A stretch of 64,000 bases of DNA, from assembly GCF_001426505.1 (NCBI RefSeq), contig NZ_LMEV01000017.1, positions 160,400-224,399 on the forward strand, given 5' to 3'. The position numbers were made by a program, and so were the translations under genes. Under the pieces are notes generated by a model, which was not told the origin of the DNA, made no database searches, and saw only the letters and a list, made by a program, of their open reading frames with translations. The number at the start of each line of letters is the position of its first letter. The stretch's first letter is position 1. Source of the DNA: Variovorax sp. Root473. Its GTDB lineage: Bacteria; Pseudomonadota; Gammaproteobacteria; Burkholderiales; Burkholderiaceae_C. Positions 56,834 through 64,000 of the stretch are shown here, piece by piece.

Positions 56834-58048
56834 ATGAGTTTTTCCCAAGGCATCAGTGGCCTCGGCGTGGCCGCGGCAAACCTCGACGTCATCGGCAACA
56901 ACATCGCCAACTCGGGCACGGTGGGCTACAAGTCGGCCGCTGCCACCTTCCAGGACGTGTACGCCGGCTCGCGCGTGGGCCTGGGTGCGTCGGTGTCGGG
57001 CGTGACGCAGAACTTCACGCAGGGCGTGACGCAGTCGAGCACGCGCCCGCTCGACGTGGCGATCCTCAACGGCGATGGATTCTTTCGCCTGGCCAGCACC
57101 AGCGGCGAGGTTTTCTATTCGCGCAACGGCCAGTTCACGCGCGACAGGGACGGCTACATCGTCAATGCGCAGGGCCTGCAGCTCACCGGCTACGGCGCCA
57201 ACGCCAGTGGTGGCATCAGCGGCGGCACGCCGGGGCCGATCCAGGTGCAGGGCGGCATGATGCCGCCCAAGCCCACAGCCAACATCGATGCACAGTTCAA
57301 CCTCGACGCGCGCAGCACGGTGCCCGCCCGGACGCCGTTCAACCCCACCGACGCCACCACCTACAACTACCCGAACGCGATCGGGCCCATCTACGACTCG
57401 CTGGGCAATCCGCACGACGTGGCCGTGTACTTCGTGAAGACCGCGGCCAACACCTGGGACGTGTACGGCACCTCTGACGGCGCACCATTGAACGGCGGCG
57501 CGGTGCTCTCCAACATCACCTTCGATGCCAAGGGCGTCATGACCGCACCGGCCTCGGGCGCGTTCGACATCGGGCCGCTCACCTTCACCAACGGCGCTTC
57601 GCCGCTCACCACCTCGGTCGACCTCACGGGCACCACGCAATTCGGCAGTGCCAACGGCATGAGCAGGCTGGGCCAGGACGGCTACAAGTCGGGCGAACTC
57701 ACCGCGTTCTCGATCAACCCCGACGGCACCATCACCGGCAAGTTCTCCAACGAGCAGACGCGCCTGCTGGGCCAGGTCGTGCTGTCGTCGTTCGCCAACC
57801 CCAACGGCCTGGAGCCCAAGGGCAACAACGTGTGGGCCGAGACACAGGCTTCGGGCAACGCGCTCACCGGCACGCCGGGCGAAGGCACCAAGGCCGGCTC
57901 ACTGGCCTCGGGCGCGCTGGAGTCGTCCAACGTCGACCTGACCTCCGAGCTGGTGAACCTCATCGTCGCGCAGCGCAACTACCAGGCCAATGCGCAGACC
58001 GTGAAGACGCAGGACCAGGTCATGCAGACGCTCATGAACATCCGCTGA
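56834..58048 (+). CDS. flgE: Flagellar hook protein FlgE
   Basis: A 404-residue hook subunit. The N-terminal rod motif is ANLDVIGNNIANSGTVGYK, the central domain contains FGSANGMSRLGQDGYKSGEL, and the C-terminal helix is ELVNLIVAQRNYQANAQTVK. Start ATG 56834; the frame extends further upstream into the palindrome but without a family match. Confidence 0.95.
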   Translation: MSFSQGISGLGVAAANLDVIGNNIANSGTVGYKSAAATFQDVYAGSRVGLGASVSGVTQNFTQGVTQSSTRPLDVAILNGDGFFRLASTSGEVFYSRNGQFTRDRDGYIVNAQGLQLTGYGANASGGISGGTPGPIQVQGGMMPPKPTANIDAQFNLDARSTVPARTPFNPTDATTYNYPNAIGPIYDSLGNPHDVAVYFVKTAANTWDVYGTSDGAPLNGGAVLSNITFDAKGVMTAPASGAFDIGPLTFTNGASPLTTSVDLTGTTQFGSANGMSRLGQDGYKSGELTAFSINPDGTITGKFSNEQTRLLGQVVLSSFANPNGLEPKGNNVWAETQASGNALTGTPGEGTKAGSLASGALESSNVDLTSELVNLIVAQRNYQANAQTVKTQDQVMQTLMNIR

Positions 58049-58061
58049 CCGGGAGTATTGC

Positions 58062-58808
58062 GTGGATCGAATGCTGTATGTCGCCATGAGCGGCGCCAAG
58101 CAGGCCATGGAGCAGCAGGCCGTGGTCGCCAACAACATGGCGAACGTCTCGACGCCGGGCTTCCGTGCGCAGATCGCGACCTTCCGCGCCGTGCCCGTGG
58201 TCGGGGACGAAGCGCCCACGCGCGCCTTCGTGGCCGCCACCACGCCCGGCGCCGACTTCACCCACGGCCCGCTCACGCAGACGGGCCGCGCGCTCGACGT
58301 GGCCGTGGGCGGCGAGGGCTGGCTGGTGGTGCAGGCGGCCGACGGCACTGAGGCCTACACGCGCGTCGGCAACTTGCAGATTGGCGCCGACGGCCAGCTC
58401 ACGACGATGGGCGGGCGCCCCGTGGTGGGCGACAACGGCGCGCTCACCGTGCCGCCGGGTTCGGCCGTGAGCATTGCGTCCAACGGCCTCGTGGGTTCGC
58501 GCGACGCGGCCTCGACCACGCTCACCGGCATCGCCGAAGTGGGCCGACTCAAGTTGGTCAACCCGCCCGTGACCGACCTCGTGCGCGGCGACGACGGCCT
58601 GTTCCGCATGCGCGCCGACCTGCCGCCGGCCGAAGCCGACGAGGCCGTCACGCTCATCTCCGGCGCCATCGAGGGCAGCAACGTGCAGCCGGTCGATGCC
58701 ATGGTGGCCATGATCGCCAACGCCCGCAGCTTCGAGATGCAGATGAAGTCGCTGCAGACCGCCGACATCAACGCGCAGACCGCCAACAAGCTGCTGGCCT
58801 ACGGCTGA
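58062..58808 (+). CDS. flgF: Flagellar basal body rod protein FlgF
   Basis: A 248-residue rod protein, GTG start with GGGAG 6 nt upstream. [20 protein letters not shown] and [17 protein letters not shown] are the FlgF N-terminal hallmarks. The C-terminal region has [20 protein letters not shown]. Follows flgE by 13 nt. Confidence 0.95.
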   Translation: MDRMLYVAMSGAKQAMEQQAVVANNMANVSTPGFRAQIATFRAVPVVGDEAPTRAFVAATTPGADFTHGPLTQTGRALDVAVGGEGWLVVQAADGTEAYTRVGNLQIGADGQLTTMGGRPVVGDNGALTVPPGSAVSIASNGLVGSRDAASTTLTGIAEVGRLKLVNPPVTDLVRGDDGLFRMRADLPPAEADEAVTLISGAIEGSNVQPVDAMVAMIANARSFEMQMKSLQTADINAQTANKLLAYG

Positions 58809-58831
58809 CCCTCTTCCAGGAACTCCTTTCA

Positions 58832-59614
58832 ATGATCCGCTCCCTCTACATCGCCAAGACTGGCCTGGACGCGCAGCAGACGCAGCTCGACGTCGTGTCG
58901 AACAACCTGGCCAACGTCGGCACCACCGGCTTCAAGCGCAGCCGCGCCGTGTTCGAAGACCTGGTCTACCAGAACCTGCGCCAGGTCGGCGGCCAGAGCT
59001 CCGACCAGACGCGCCTGCCGTCGGGCCTGCAGGTCGGCACCGGCGTGCATGTGGTCGCCACCGAGCGCATTCACTCGCAGGGCAACCTCACCAAGACCGA
59101 CAAGCCGACCGACGTGGCCATCAGCGGCAGCGGCTTCTTCCAGGTGCTGATGCCCGACGGCACCACCTCGTACACGCGCGACGGCTCGTTCCAGACCGAC
59201 CGCGACGGCCAGCTGGTCACCGCCAGCGGCTTCCCGGTGCAGCCGGCCATCACCATCCCGGCCAACGCCACCAGCATCACCGTGGGCCGCGACGGCATCG
59301 TGTCGGTGGTGCAGGCGGGTGCCACCAACACCGTGCAGGTCGGCCAGCTGCAGCTCGCGACCTTCGTCAACCCGACCGGCCTGCAAAGCCTGGGCGAGAA
59401 CCTGTATGCCGAGACCGACGCCTCGGGCGCACCCAACCAGGTGAACCCCGGCGTGGACGGCGCGGGCACGCTGAGCCAGGGCTATGTCGAGGCGTCCAAC
59501 GTCAACGTGGTGGAAGAGCTGGTCAACATGATCGCCACCCAGCGTTCGTACGAGATCAACAGCAAGGCGGTCCAGACCTCGGACCAGATGCTGCAGCGCC
59601 TGGCCCAGTTGTGA
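58832..59614 (+). CDS. flgG: Flagellar distal rod protein FlgG
   Basis: A 260-residue distal rod protein. It has [40 protein letters not shown], the FlgG-specific [20 protein letters not shown] and a C-terminal [20 protein letters not shown]. Overlaps flgH. Confidence 0.96.
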   Translation: MIRSLYIAKTGLDAQQTQLDVVSNNLANVGTTGFKRSRAVFEDLVYQNLRQVGGQSSDQTRLPSGLQVGTGVHVVATERIHSQGNLTKTDKPTDVAISGSGFFQVLMPDGTTSYTRDGSFQTDRDGQLVTASGFPVQPAITIPANATSITVGRDGIVSVVQAGATNTVQVGQLQLATFVNPTGLQSLGENLYAETDASGAPNQVNPGVDGAGTLSQGYVEASNVNVVEELVNMIATQRSYEINSKAVQTSDQMLQRLAQL

Positions 59615-60309
59615 TGCGGGCGGGGGAGCGTCTTCTTCGCCGGGCGGCGGTGCTGCTGCTCGTGGCCGCGCTGGCCGCCGGCTGCGCGCAGGTGCCGCGC
59701 GAGCCGCTGGTGCACCAGCCGATGACGGCGCGTGCCGACCAGTACGCGGCCGTGCAGGCGCGGCGTGCGCCGGGTGCGATCTTCCAGGACGGCCCTGGCG
59801 CCAACGCGCTGTTCGAAGACCGCCGCCCGCGCAACGTCGGCGACATCCTCACCATCGTCATCAGCGAGAAAGTCAACGCGACCAAGAACTCGGGCGCCAA
59901 TGCCAGCCGCACGGGCAACACGACCAGCGTGTTCGCAGCCATTCCCAAGCTCATCGGCGGTCTGCTCGACGGGCAGGAGACCAAGCTGTCAGGCACCAAC
60001 ACGCTCAACGCCAAGGGCGGCGCCAACGCCAACAACACCTTCAACGGCGTGATCACCGTCACCGTGACCGACGTGATGGCCAACGGCAACCTGCTGGTGA
60101 GTGGCGAGAAGCAGATGGGCATCAACCAGGGCACCGAGTACATCCGCTTCTCGGGCGTGGTGAACCCGCGCACCGTGTCGGGCAACAACACCGTGCCCTC
60201 GACGCTGGTGGCCGATGCGCGCATCGAGTACGCGGCCAAGGGCTACATCGATGAAGCCCAGCACATGGGCTGGATGCAAAGAATTTTCCTGAACGTGATG
60301 CCGTTCTAA
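59614..60309 (+). CDS. flgH: Flagellar L-ring lipoprotein FlgH
   Basis: A 231-residue outer-membrane lipoprotein forming the L ring. Signal peptide with lipobox AAGC. Conserved [20 protein letters not shown] and [22 protein letters not shown] 59614 overlaps the flgG stop by 1 nt; a GTG at 59611 is an alternative. Its TAA stop overlaps the flgI ATG. Confidence 0.95.
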   Translation: MRAGERLLRRAAVLLLVAALAAGCAQVPREPLVHQPMTARADQYAAVQARRAPGAIFQDGPGANALFEDRRPRNVGDILTIVISEKVNATKNSGANASRTGNTTSVFAAIPKLIGGLLDGQETKLSGTNTLNAKGGANANNTFNGVITVTVTDVMANGNLLVSGEKQMGINQGTEYIRFSGVVNPRTVSGNNTVPSTLVADARIEYAAKGYIDEAQHMGWMQRIFLNVMPF

Positions 60310-61517
60310 TGACTAACTCCCAGTCTTCGCGCACTTCGTGTCGCTACGCCAACCCCCTTGCAGGGGGCGATGCCTGCGGCCCGGCAAAGCCGGTTCCGCG
60401 GCATCCCACGAACGATTCGGCTCGCTGGCGCATCGCGGCGCTTGCGATGGTCGCGTCCATGTTCCTTGCGCCCGCGTACGCGGAGCGCCTGAAGGAGCTC
60501 GCCAGCATCCAGGGCGTGCGCGACAACCCGCTCATCGGCTACGGCCTCATGGTCGGCCTGGACGGCACGGGCGACCAGACGATGCAGACGCCGTTCACCA
60601 CGCAGAGCCTGAACAACATGCTGCAGCAGCTGGGCATCACGATTCCGCAGGGCGTGAACATGCAGCTGAAGAACGTGGCCGCCGTCATGGTGACGGGCAC
60701 GCTGCCGTCGTTCGCGCGCCCGGGCCAGAGCATCGACGTCACGGTGTCGTCGATGGGCAATGCCAAGAGCCTGCGCGGCGGCACGCTGCTGATGACGCCG
60801 CTCAAGGGCGTGGACGGCGCGACCTACGCCGTGGCGCAGGGCAACATGGTGGTGGGCGGCGCGGGTGCGTCGGCCAACGGCAGCAGGGTGCAGGTCAACC
60901 AGCTGAGCGCGGGCCGCATTCCCGCGGGCGCGCTGGTGGAGCGCACGGTCGAGGCGCCGGTGGGTGCGGAAGGCTCGTTCACCCTCGAGCTGAACCGCTC
61001 CGACTTCGGCACCGCGCAGCGCGCCATGGACGCCATCAACCGCCAGTTCGGCGCCGGCACCGCCGAGGCGATGGACGCGCGCGTGATCCGCGTGCAGGCG
61101 CCCGAGCCGCAGCGGCGCGTGGGCTTTCTCGCGCAGCTGCAGGAACTCGAGGTCACGCCCACGCAGGCGGGCGCACGGGTGGTGGTCAATGCGCGCACCG
61201 GCTCCGTCGTGATGAACCAGGCGGTGCGCGTGAAAGACTGCGCCATCGCGCACGGCAACCTGTCGGTGGTCATCAACACCGAGCCGGTGATCAGCCAGCC
61301 GGGCGCGTTCTCGGGCGGCAGCACGGTGGTGGCCCAGACCTCGCAGATTGCCGTCAACCAGGGCGGCGGTGCGATCCAGATGGTGCGCGGCGGTGCCTCG
61401 CTGGCCGATGTGGTCAAGGGGCTGAACAGCCTGGGCGCCAACCCGCAGGACCTGGTGTCGATCCTGCAGGCCATGAAGTCGGCCGGCGCCTTGAGCGCTG
61501 AGCTCGAAATCATCTGA
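60309..61517 (+). CDS. flgI: Flagellar P-ring protein FlgI with repeat-derived N-terminal extension
   Basis: A 402-residue P-ring subunit. The mature part starts about [20 protein letters not shown] and is complete to LSAELEII. The signal-peptide hydrophobic core [18 protein letters not shown] lies at residues ~41-58, behind a ~40-residue hydrophilic leader encoded by a dispersed repeat. No ATG, GTG or TTG occurs in frame between 60309 and the ATG at 60447, which would leave only 12 residues of signal. Thus the TAATG-coupled ATG at 60309 appears to be the real start and the repeat is translated. Confidence 0.92.
   Translation: MTNSQSSRTSCRYANPLAGGDACGPAKPVPRHPTNDSARWRIAALAMVASMFLAPAYAERLKELASIQGVRDNPLIGYGLMVGLDGTGDQTMQTPFTTQSLNNMLQQLGITIPQGVNMQLKNVAAVMVTGTLPSFARPGQSIDVTVSSMGNAKSLRGGTLLMTPLKGVDGATYAVAQGNMVVGGAGASANGSRVQVNQLSAGRIPAGALVERTVEAPVGAEGSFTLELNRSDFGTAQRAMDAINRQFGAGTAEAMDARVIRVQAPEPQRRVGFLAQLQELEVTPTQAGARVVVNARTGSVVMNQAVRVKDCAIAHGNLSVVINTEPVISQPGAFSGGSTVVAQTSQIAVNQGGGAIQMVRGGASLADVVKGLNSLGANPQDLVSILQAMKSAGALSAELEII
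60320..60404 (-). repeat. Dispersed double-hairpin repeat, copy C, inside flgI
   Basis: The reverse complement of this 85-nt segment matches copy A (22414-22500) at nearly all positions, including both small stem-loops and the GCGACACGAAGTGCGCG tail. It occupies roughly codons 5-32 of flgI without disrupting the frame. Confidence 0.82.
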
Positions 61518-61527
61518 GGCCGATGGC

Positions 61528-62520
61528 ATGACGATCTCCCCCCACAGCGCGTGGACCGGCACCGACGCGGCCAGCCGCAGCGGCGCGCTCGACCAGCGTT
61601 TTGCGCTCGACGTGCAGGGCGTCGATGCGCTGCGGCGCACCGTGCGCATCTCGCCCGAAGAAGGCCTGCAGCAGGTCTCGCGCCAGTTCGAGGCGCTGTT
61701 CATGAACATGGTGCTCAAGAGCATGCGCGAGGCCACGCCCTCGAGCGGCCTGCTCGACAGCCAGGACCAGAAGGTCTATTTGTCGATGTTCGACCAGCAG
61801 CTCACGCAGAACCTCTCGGGGCGCGGCGTGGGGCTGGCCGAGGCGATGCTGGCGCAGCTGCGGCGGCAGATGCCTTCGGAGGCGACCGAAGCCGACCAGG
61901 GCATCGGCGCGCGGCCGATGTCGCTGGAGCCGCCCGCCGGCCTGCCGTACGGTCCGCGCGCGGGCATTCCCATCGGCTCGGCGCCCGGCGCGCGCGTGTC
62001 GACGGCGGCCGACCTTGGCATCTATCAAGTCAGGAGCGGCCCCGCGCCGGCCGCGAACGCCTCGCTGCAAGGCCAGGTCGATGCGTTCGTGGACCGCATG
62101 GGCGCCTCCGCACAGGCGGCCAGCGCCGCCAGCGGCGTGCCCGCGCCGCTGATCCTGGCGCAGGCCGCGCTCGAATCGGGCTGGGGCAAGCGCGAGATCC
62201 GCGCCGACGATGGCACGCGAAGCTTCAACCTCTTCGGCATCAAGGCCGACAAGGGCTGGAAGGGCGCGACGGTCGAGACCACCACCACCGAATACATCGA
62301 CGGCGAGCCACAGAAGGTGCGCGCGAAGTTCCGTGCCTACGCCTCGTACGAAGAGGCCTTCACCGACTATGCGCGCTTCATCACGCGCAACCCGCGCTAC
62401 GCGAACGTGCTGGCGACCGCCGACCCGGCGCAGGCCGCGCACGGGCTGCAGCGCGCGGGCTATGCGACCGATCCGAAGTACGCAGAGAAGCTGGTTCGCA
62501 TCATGCAGAAGCTCGGCTGA
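61528..62520 (+). CDS. flgJ: Flagellar rod assembly protein/muramidase FlgJ
   Basis: A 330-residue two-domain protein. The N-terminal rod-cap half has [20 protein letters not shown]. The C-terminal glucosaminidase half has [31 protein letters not shown] and a Tyr/Asp-rich [15 protein letters not shown] segment. It caps the rod and opens peptidoglycan for rod growth. Start ATG 61528, 10 nt after flgI. Confidence 0.95.
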   Translation: MTISPHSAWTGTDAASRSGALDQRFALDVQGVDALRRTVRISPEEGLQQVSRQFEALFMNMVLKSMREATPSSGLLDSQDQKVYLSMFDQQLTQNLSGRGVGLAEAMLAQLRRQMPSEATEADQGIGARPMSLEPPAGLPYGPRAGIPIGSAPGARVSTAADLGIYQVRSGPAPAANASLQGQVDAFVDRMGASAQAASAASGVPAPLILAQAALESGWGKREIRADDGTRSFNLFGIKADKGWKGATVETTTTEYIDGEPQKVRAKFRAYASYEEAFTDYARFITRNPRYANVLATADPAQAAHGLQRAGYATDPKYAEKLVRIMQKLG

Positions 62521-62590
62521 GCCGTTCGCTCAGCCCGACTGCCCGGACCCGAGCACAACGACACGAGAGGCCCCGAGAGGAGACAAGCGA

Positions 62591-64000
62591 ATGACGATAA
62601 AGAACTGGACGATCGGAATGCGGCTGGGCGCCGGCTTTGCGCTGGTGCTGGCGCTGCTGGCGGCCGTGGCGGGCATCGGCGTGCTGCGGCTGCAGGGCGT
62701 GGGCGAGGCCACGCAAGACCTGGCCTCGCGCACGCTTTCGAAAGAGCGCTTGGCCACGGCCTGGCAGCTGGGCACGGCAACCAACAGCGTGCGCACCTTC
62801 TCGCTGCTCAAGAGCGACGACGCGCAGGTGCAGGCTTATCTGCAAAAGCAGATTTCCGCCACCAGCGCCACGATCTCCGAGACGCAGAAGGCGCTCGAGG
62901 CGCTGCTCGTGTCGCCGGAAGAGCTGGCGCTGAGCGCCGACATCCAGAAGCGGCGCGGCGACTACATCGCGCTGCGCAAGCAGATCCTCCAGCTCAAGGC
63001 CGACGGCCAGAAGGACGAGGCCGCGACGCGCACGGACACGCAGCTGCTGCCGATGCTCGACGGCTACGACGCGGGCATCCGCGCCATGGCTGCGCATCAG
63101 CAGAAGCACATCGACAGCACCGCCGCCGCCATCGACGCGCAATACCGCGCAGGCCTCATCTACATCGTCGCGCTGGCCGTGGCCGCGCTCGCGCTGGGCG
63201 TGGTGCTCGCGTGGCTGCTCACGCGCAGCATCGCCCAGCCGGTCGCCGAGGCGCTTCTGATCGCGGAGACCGTGGCTTCCGGCGACCTGAGCCAGGAGTT
63301 CGAGACCGAGCGCGGCGGCGACTTCGGCCGGCTGCTGCGCGGCATGGGCGAGATGGAAGACACGCTCACCGACCTCGTGACGCGCATCAAGGCCTCGACC
63401 GATTCGATCGCGGTGGCGTCGCGGCAGATTGCCGCAGGGAACCAGGACCTGTCGTCGCGCACGGAAGAGCAGGCCAGTTCACTGGAGCAGACGGCCGCAT
63501 CGATGGAGGAGCTGACTTCGACGGTGAAGCAGAACGCGGACAACGCGCGGCAGGCCAATCAGCTGGCGGTGTCGGCTTCGGAAGTCGCGGTGAAGGGTGG
63601 GGCCGTGGTGTCTCAGGTCGTGGACACGATGGGCTCGATCAATGCGTCGTCCAGGAAGATCGTGGACATCATCGGCGTGATCGACGGCATCGCGTTCCAG
63701 ACGAACATCCTGGCGCTGAATGCTGCTGTGGAAGCTGCACGTGCCGGCGAGCAAGGTCGCGGCTTTGCGGTGGTCGCCTCGGAAGTCCGCAGCCTCGCGC
63801 AGCGCTCGGCCGCCGCGGCCAAGGAGATCAAGACCCTCATCGGCGACTCGGTAGAAAAGGTCGAGGAAGGCAGCAAGCAGGTCGCCGAAGCCGGCCGCAC
63901 GATGGAGGAGATCGTGGGCAGCGTGAAGCGGGTGACGGACATCATGGGCGAGATCACGGCGGCGAGCCAGGAGCAGACCTCGGGCATCGAGCAGATCAAC
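62591..64000 (+). CDS. Methyl-accepting chemotaxis protein (3' end beyond window)
   Basis: At least 470 residues of a transmembrane chemoreceptor. Span 1 (~9-31) is followed by a four-helix-bundle sensor region of the Tar/4HB type, span 2 (~185-207), a HAMP domain, and the cytoplasmic signalling coiled coil with methylation-type segments ([20 protein letters not shown]) and the hairpin tip [20 protein letters not shown]. An AGGAGA site sits 7 nt before the ATG. It follows flgJ by 70 nt. No sigma-28 site is evident in that gap. Ligand unknown. Confidence 0.95.
   Translation, partial: MTIKNWTIGMRLGAGFALVLALLAAVAGIGVLRLQGVGEATQDLASRTLSKERLATAWQLGTATNSVRTFSLLKSDDAQVQAYLQKQISATSATISETQKALEALLVSPEELALSADIQKRRGDYIALRKQILQLKADGQKDEAATRTDTQLLPMLDGYDAGIRAMAAHQQKHIDSTAAAIDAQYRAGLIYIVALAVAALALGVVLAWLLTRSIAQPVAEALLIAETVASGDLSQEFETERGGDFGRLLRGMGEMEDTLTDLVTRIKASTDSIAVASRQIAAGNQDLSSRTEEQASSLEQTAASMEELTSTVKQNADNARQANQLAVSASEVAVKGGAVVSQVVDTMGSINASSRKIVDIIGVIDGIAFQTNILALNAAVEAARAGEQGRGFAVVASEVRSLAQRSAAAAKEIKTLIGDSVEKVEEGSKQVAEAGRTMEEIVGSVKRVTDIMGEITAASQEQTSGIEQIN

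Overview
The window looks like a chromosomal segment of a high-GC betaproteobacterium of the Burkholderiales, most likely Comamonadaceae and perhaps Variovorax. This is inferred from gene content and codon bias, not from a database search. Supporting signs are the cyoABCD-SURF1-RegB/RegA order, serS beside tRNA-Ser, the fkpB-ispH pair, a Bug/TctC-type binding protein and the flgNMA/flgBCDEFGHIJ layout. Most of it is ordinary, densely packed chromosome. The accessory content consists of one insertion sequence, dispersed palindromic repeats and a few orphan genes.

Positions 1-8.5 kb hold a 5'-truncated fusion of a diaminopropionate ammonia-lyase-like domain to an M20 zinc amidohydrolase, a patatin phospholipase, the Fe-S/P-loop protein ApbC, a LysR regulator, a short ModE-like regulator and a molybdate ABC transporter in the order modB-modA-modC. 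Positions 8.6-12.2 kb hold a YdeP/FdhF-like molybdoenzyme, a small DNA-binding-like protein and FdhD. Together these form a molybdenum uptake and molybdoenzyme block.

Positions 12.1-17.7 kb form a compact selenium block. A PhnDCEE-like ABC importer is apparently co-transcribed with mnmH (tRNA 2-selenouridine synthase) and is divergent from selD (selenophosphate synthetase). The context suggests that the importer carries a selenium oxyanion rather than a phosphonate. An orphan FtsX-type permease, an orphan OLD-like ATPase, slyX and a hemolysin III family protein follow.

Positions 23.3-30.2 kb hold cyoA-cyoB-cyoC-cyoD-SURF1-regB-regA on the minus strand, with tightly overlapping genes. This places a redox-sensing two-component system at the end of a quinol oxidase operon. 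A divergent MFS transporter, a HAD phosphatase and a polar amino acid ABC operon with a 2-oxoglutarate oxygenase follow. The amino acid operon is split by an IS481-type element (35787-36814) flanked by 6-bp direct repeats, GCTAGA. The CTAG core supplies TAG stop codons to both the transposase and the neighbouring binding-protein gene.

Positions 37.8-51.4 kb hold fabV, a truncated haemoglobin with a flavoprotein reductase, a CpdB-like lipoprotein, smr-radC, fkpB-ispH, a PLP dehydratase, serS, tRNA-Ser(CGA) and a small catabolic cluster (binding protein, DapA-family aldolase, LysR).

Positions 51.6-64 kb hold a single-membrane-span miniprotein, an atypical OmpR-type regulator lacking the phospho-acceptor Asp, a YadA-anchor-only protein, and the flagellar genes flgN-flgM (with a clear sigma-28 promoter), flgA, flgBCDEFGHIJ and a 3'-truncated chemoreceptor. 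A dispersed double-hairpin repeat occurs three times in the window. One copy is translated as the N-terminal extension of FlgI. A separate 123-nt imperfect palindrome separates flgD from flgE.
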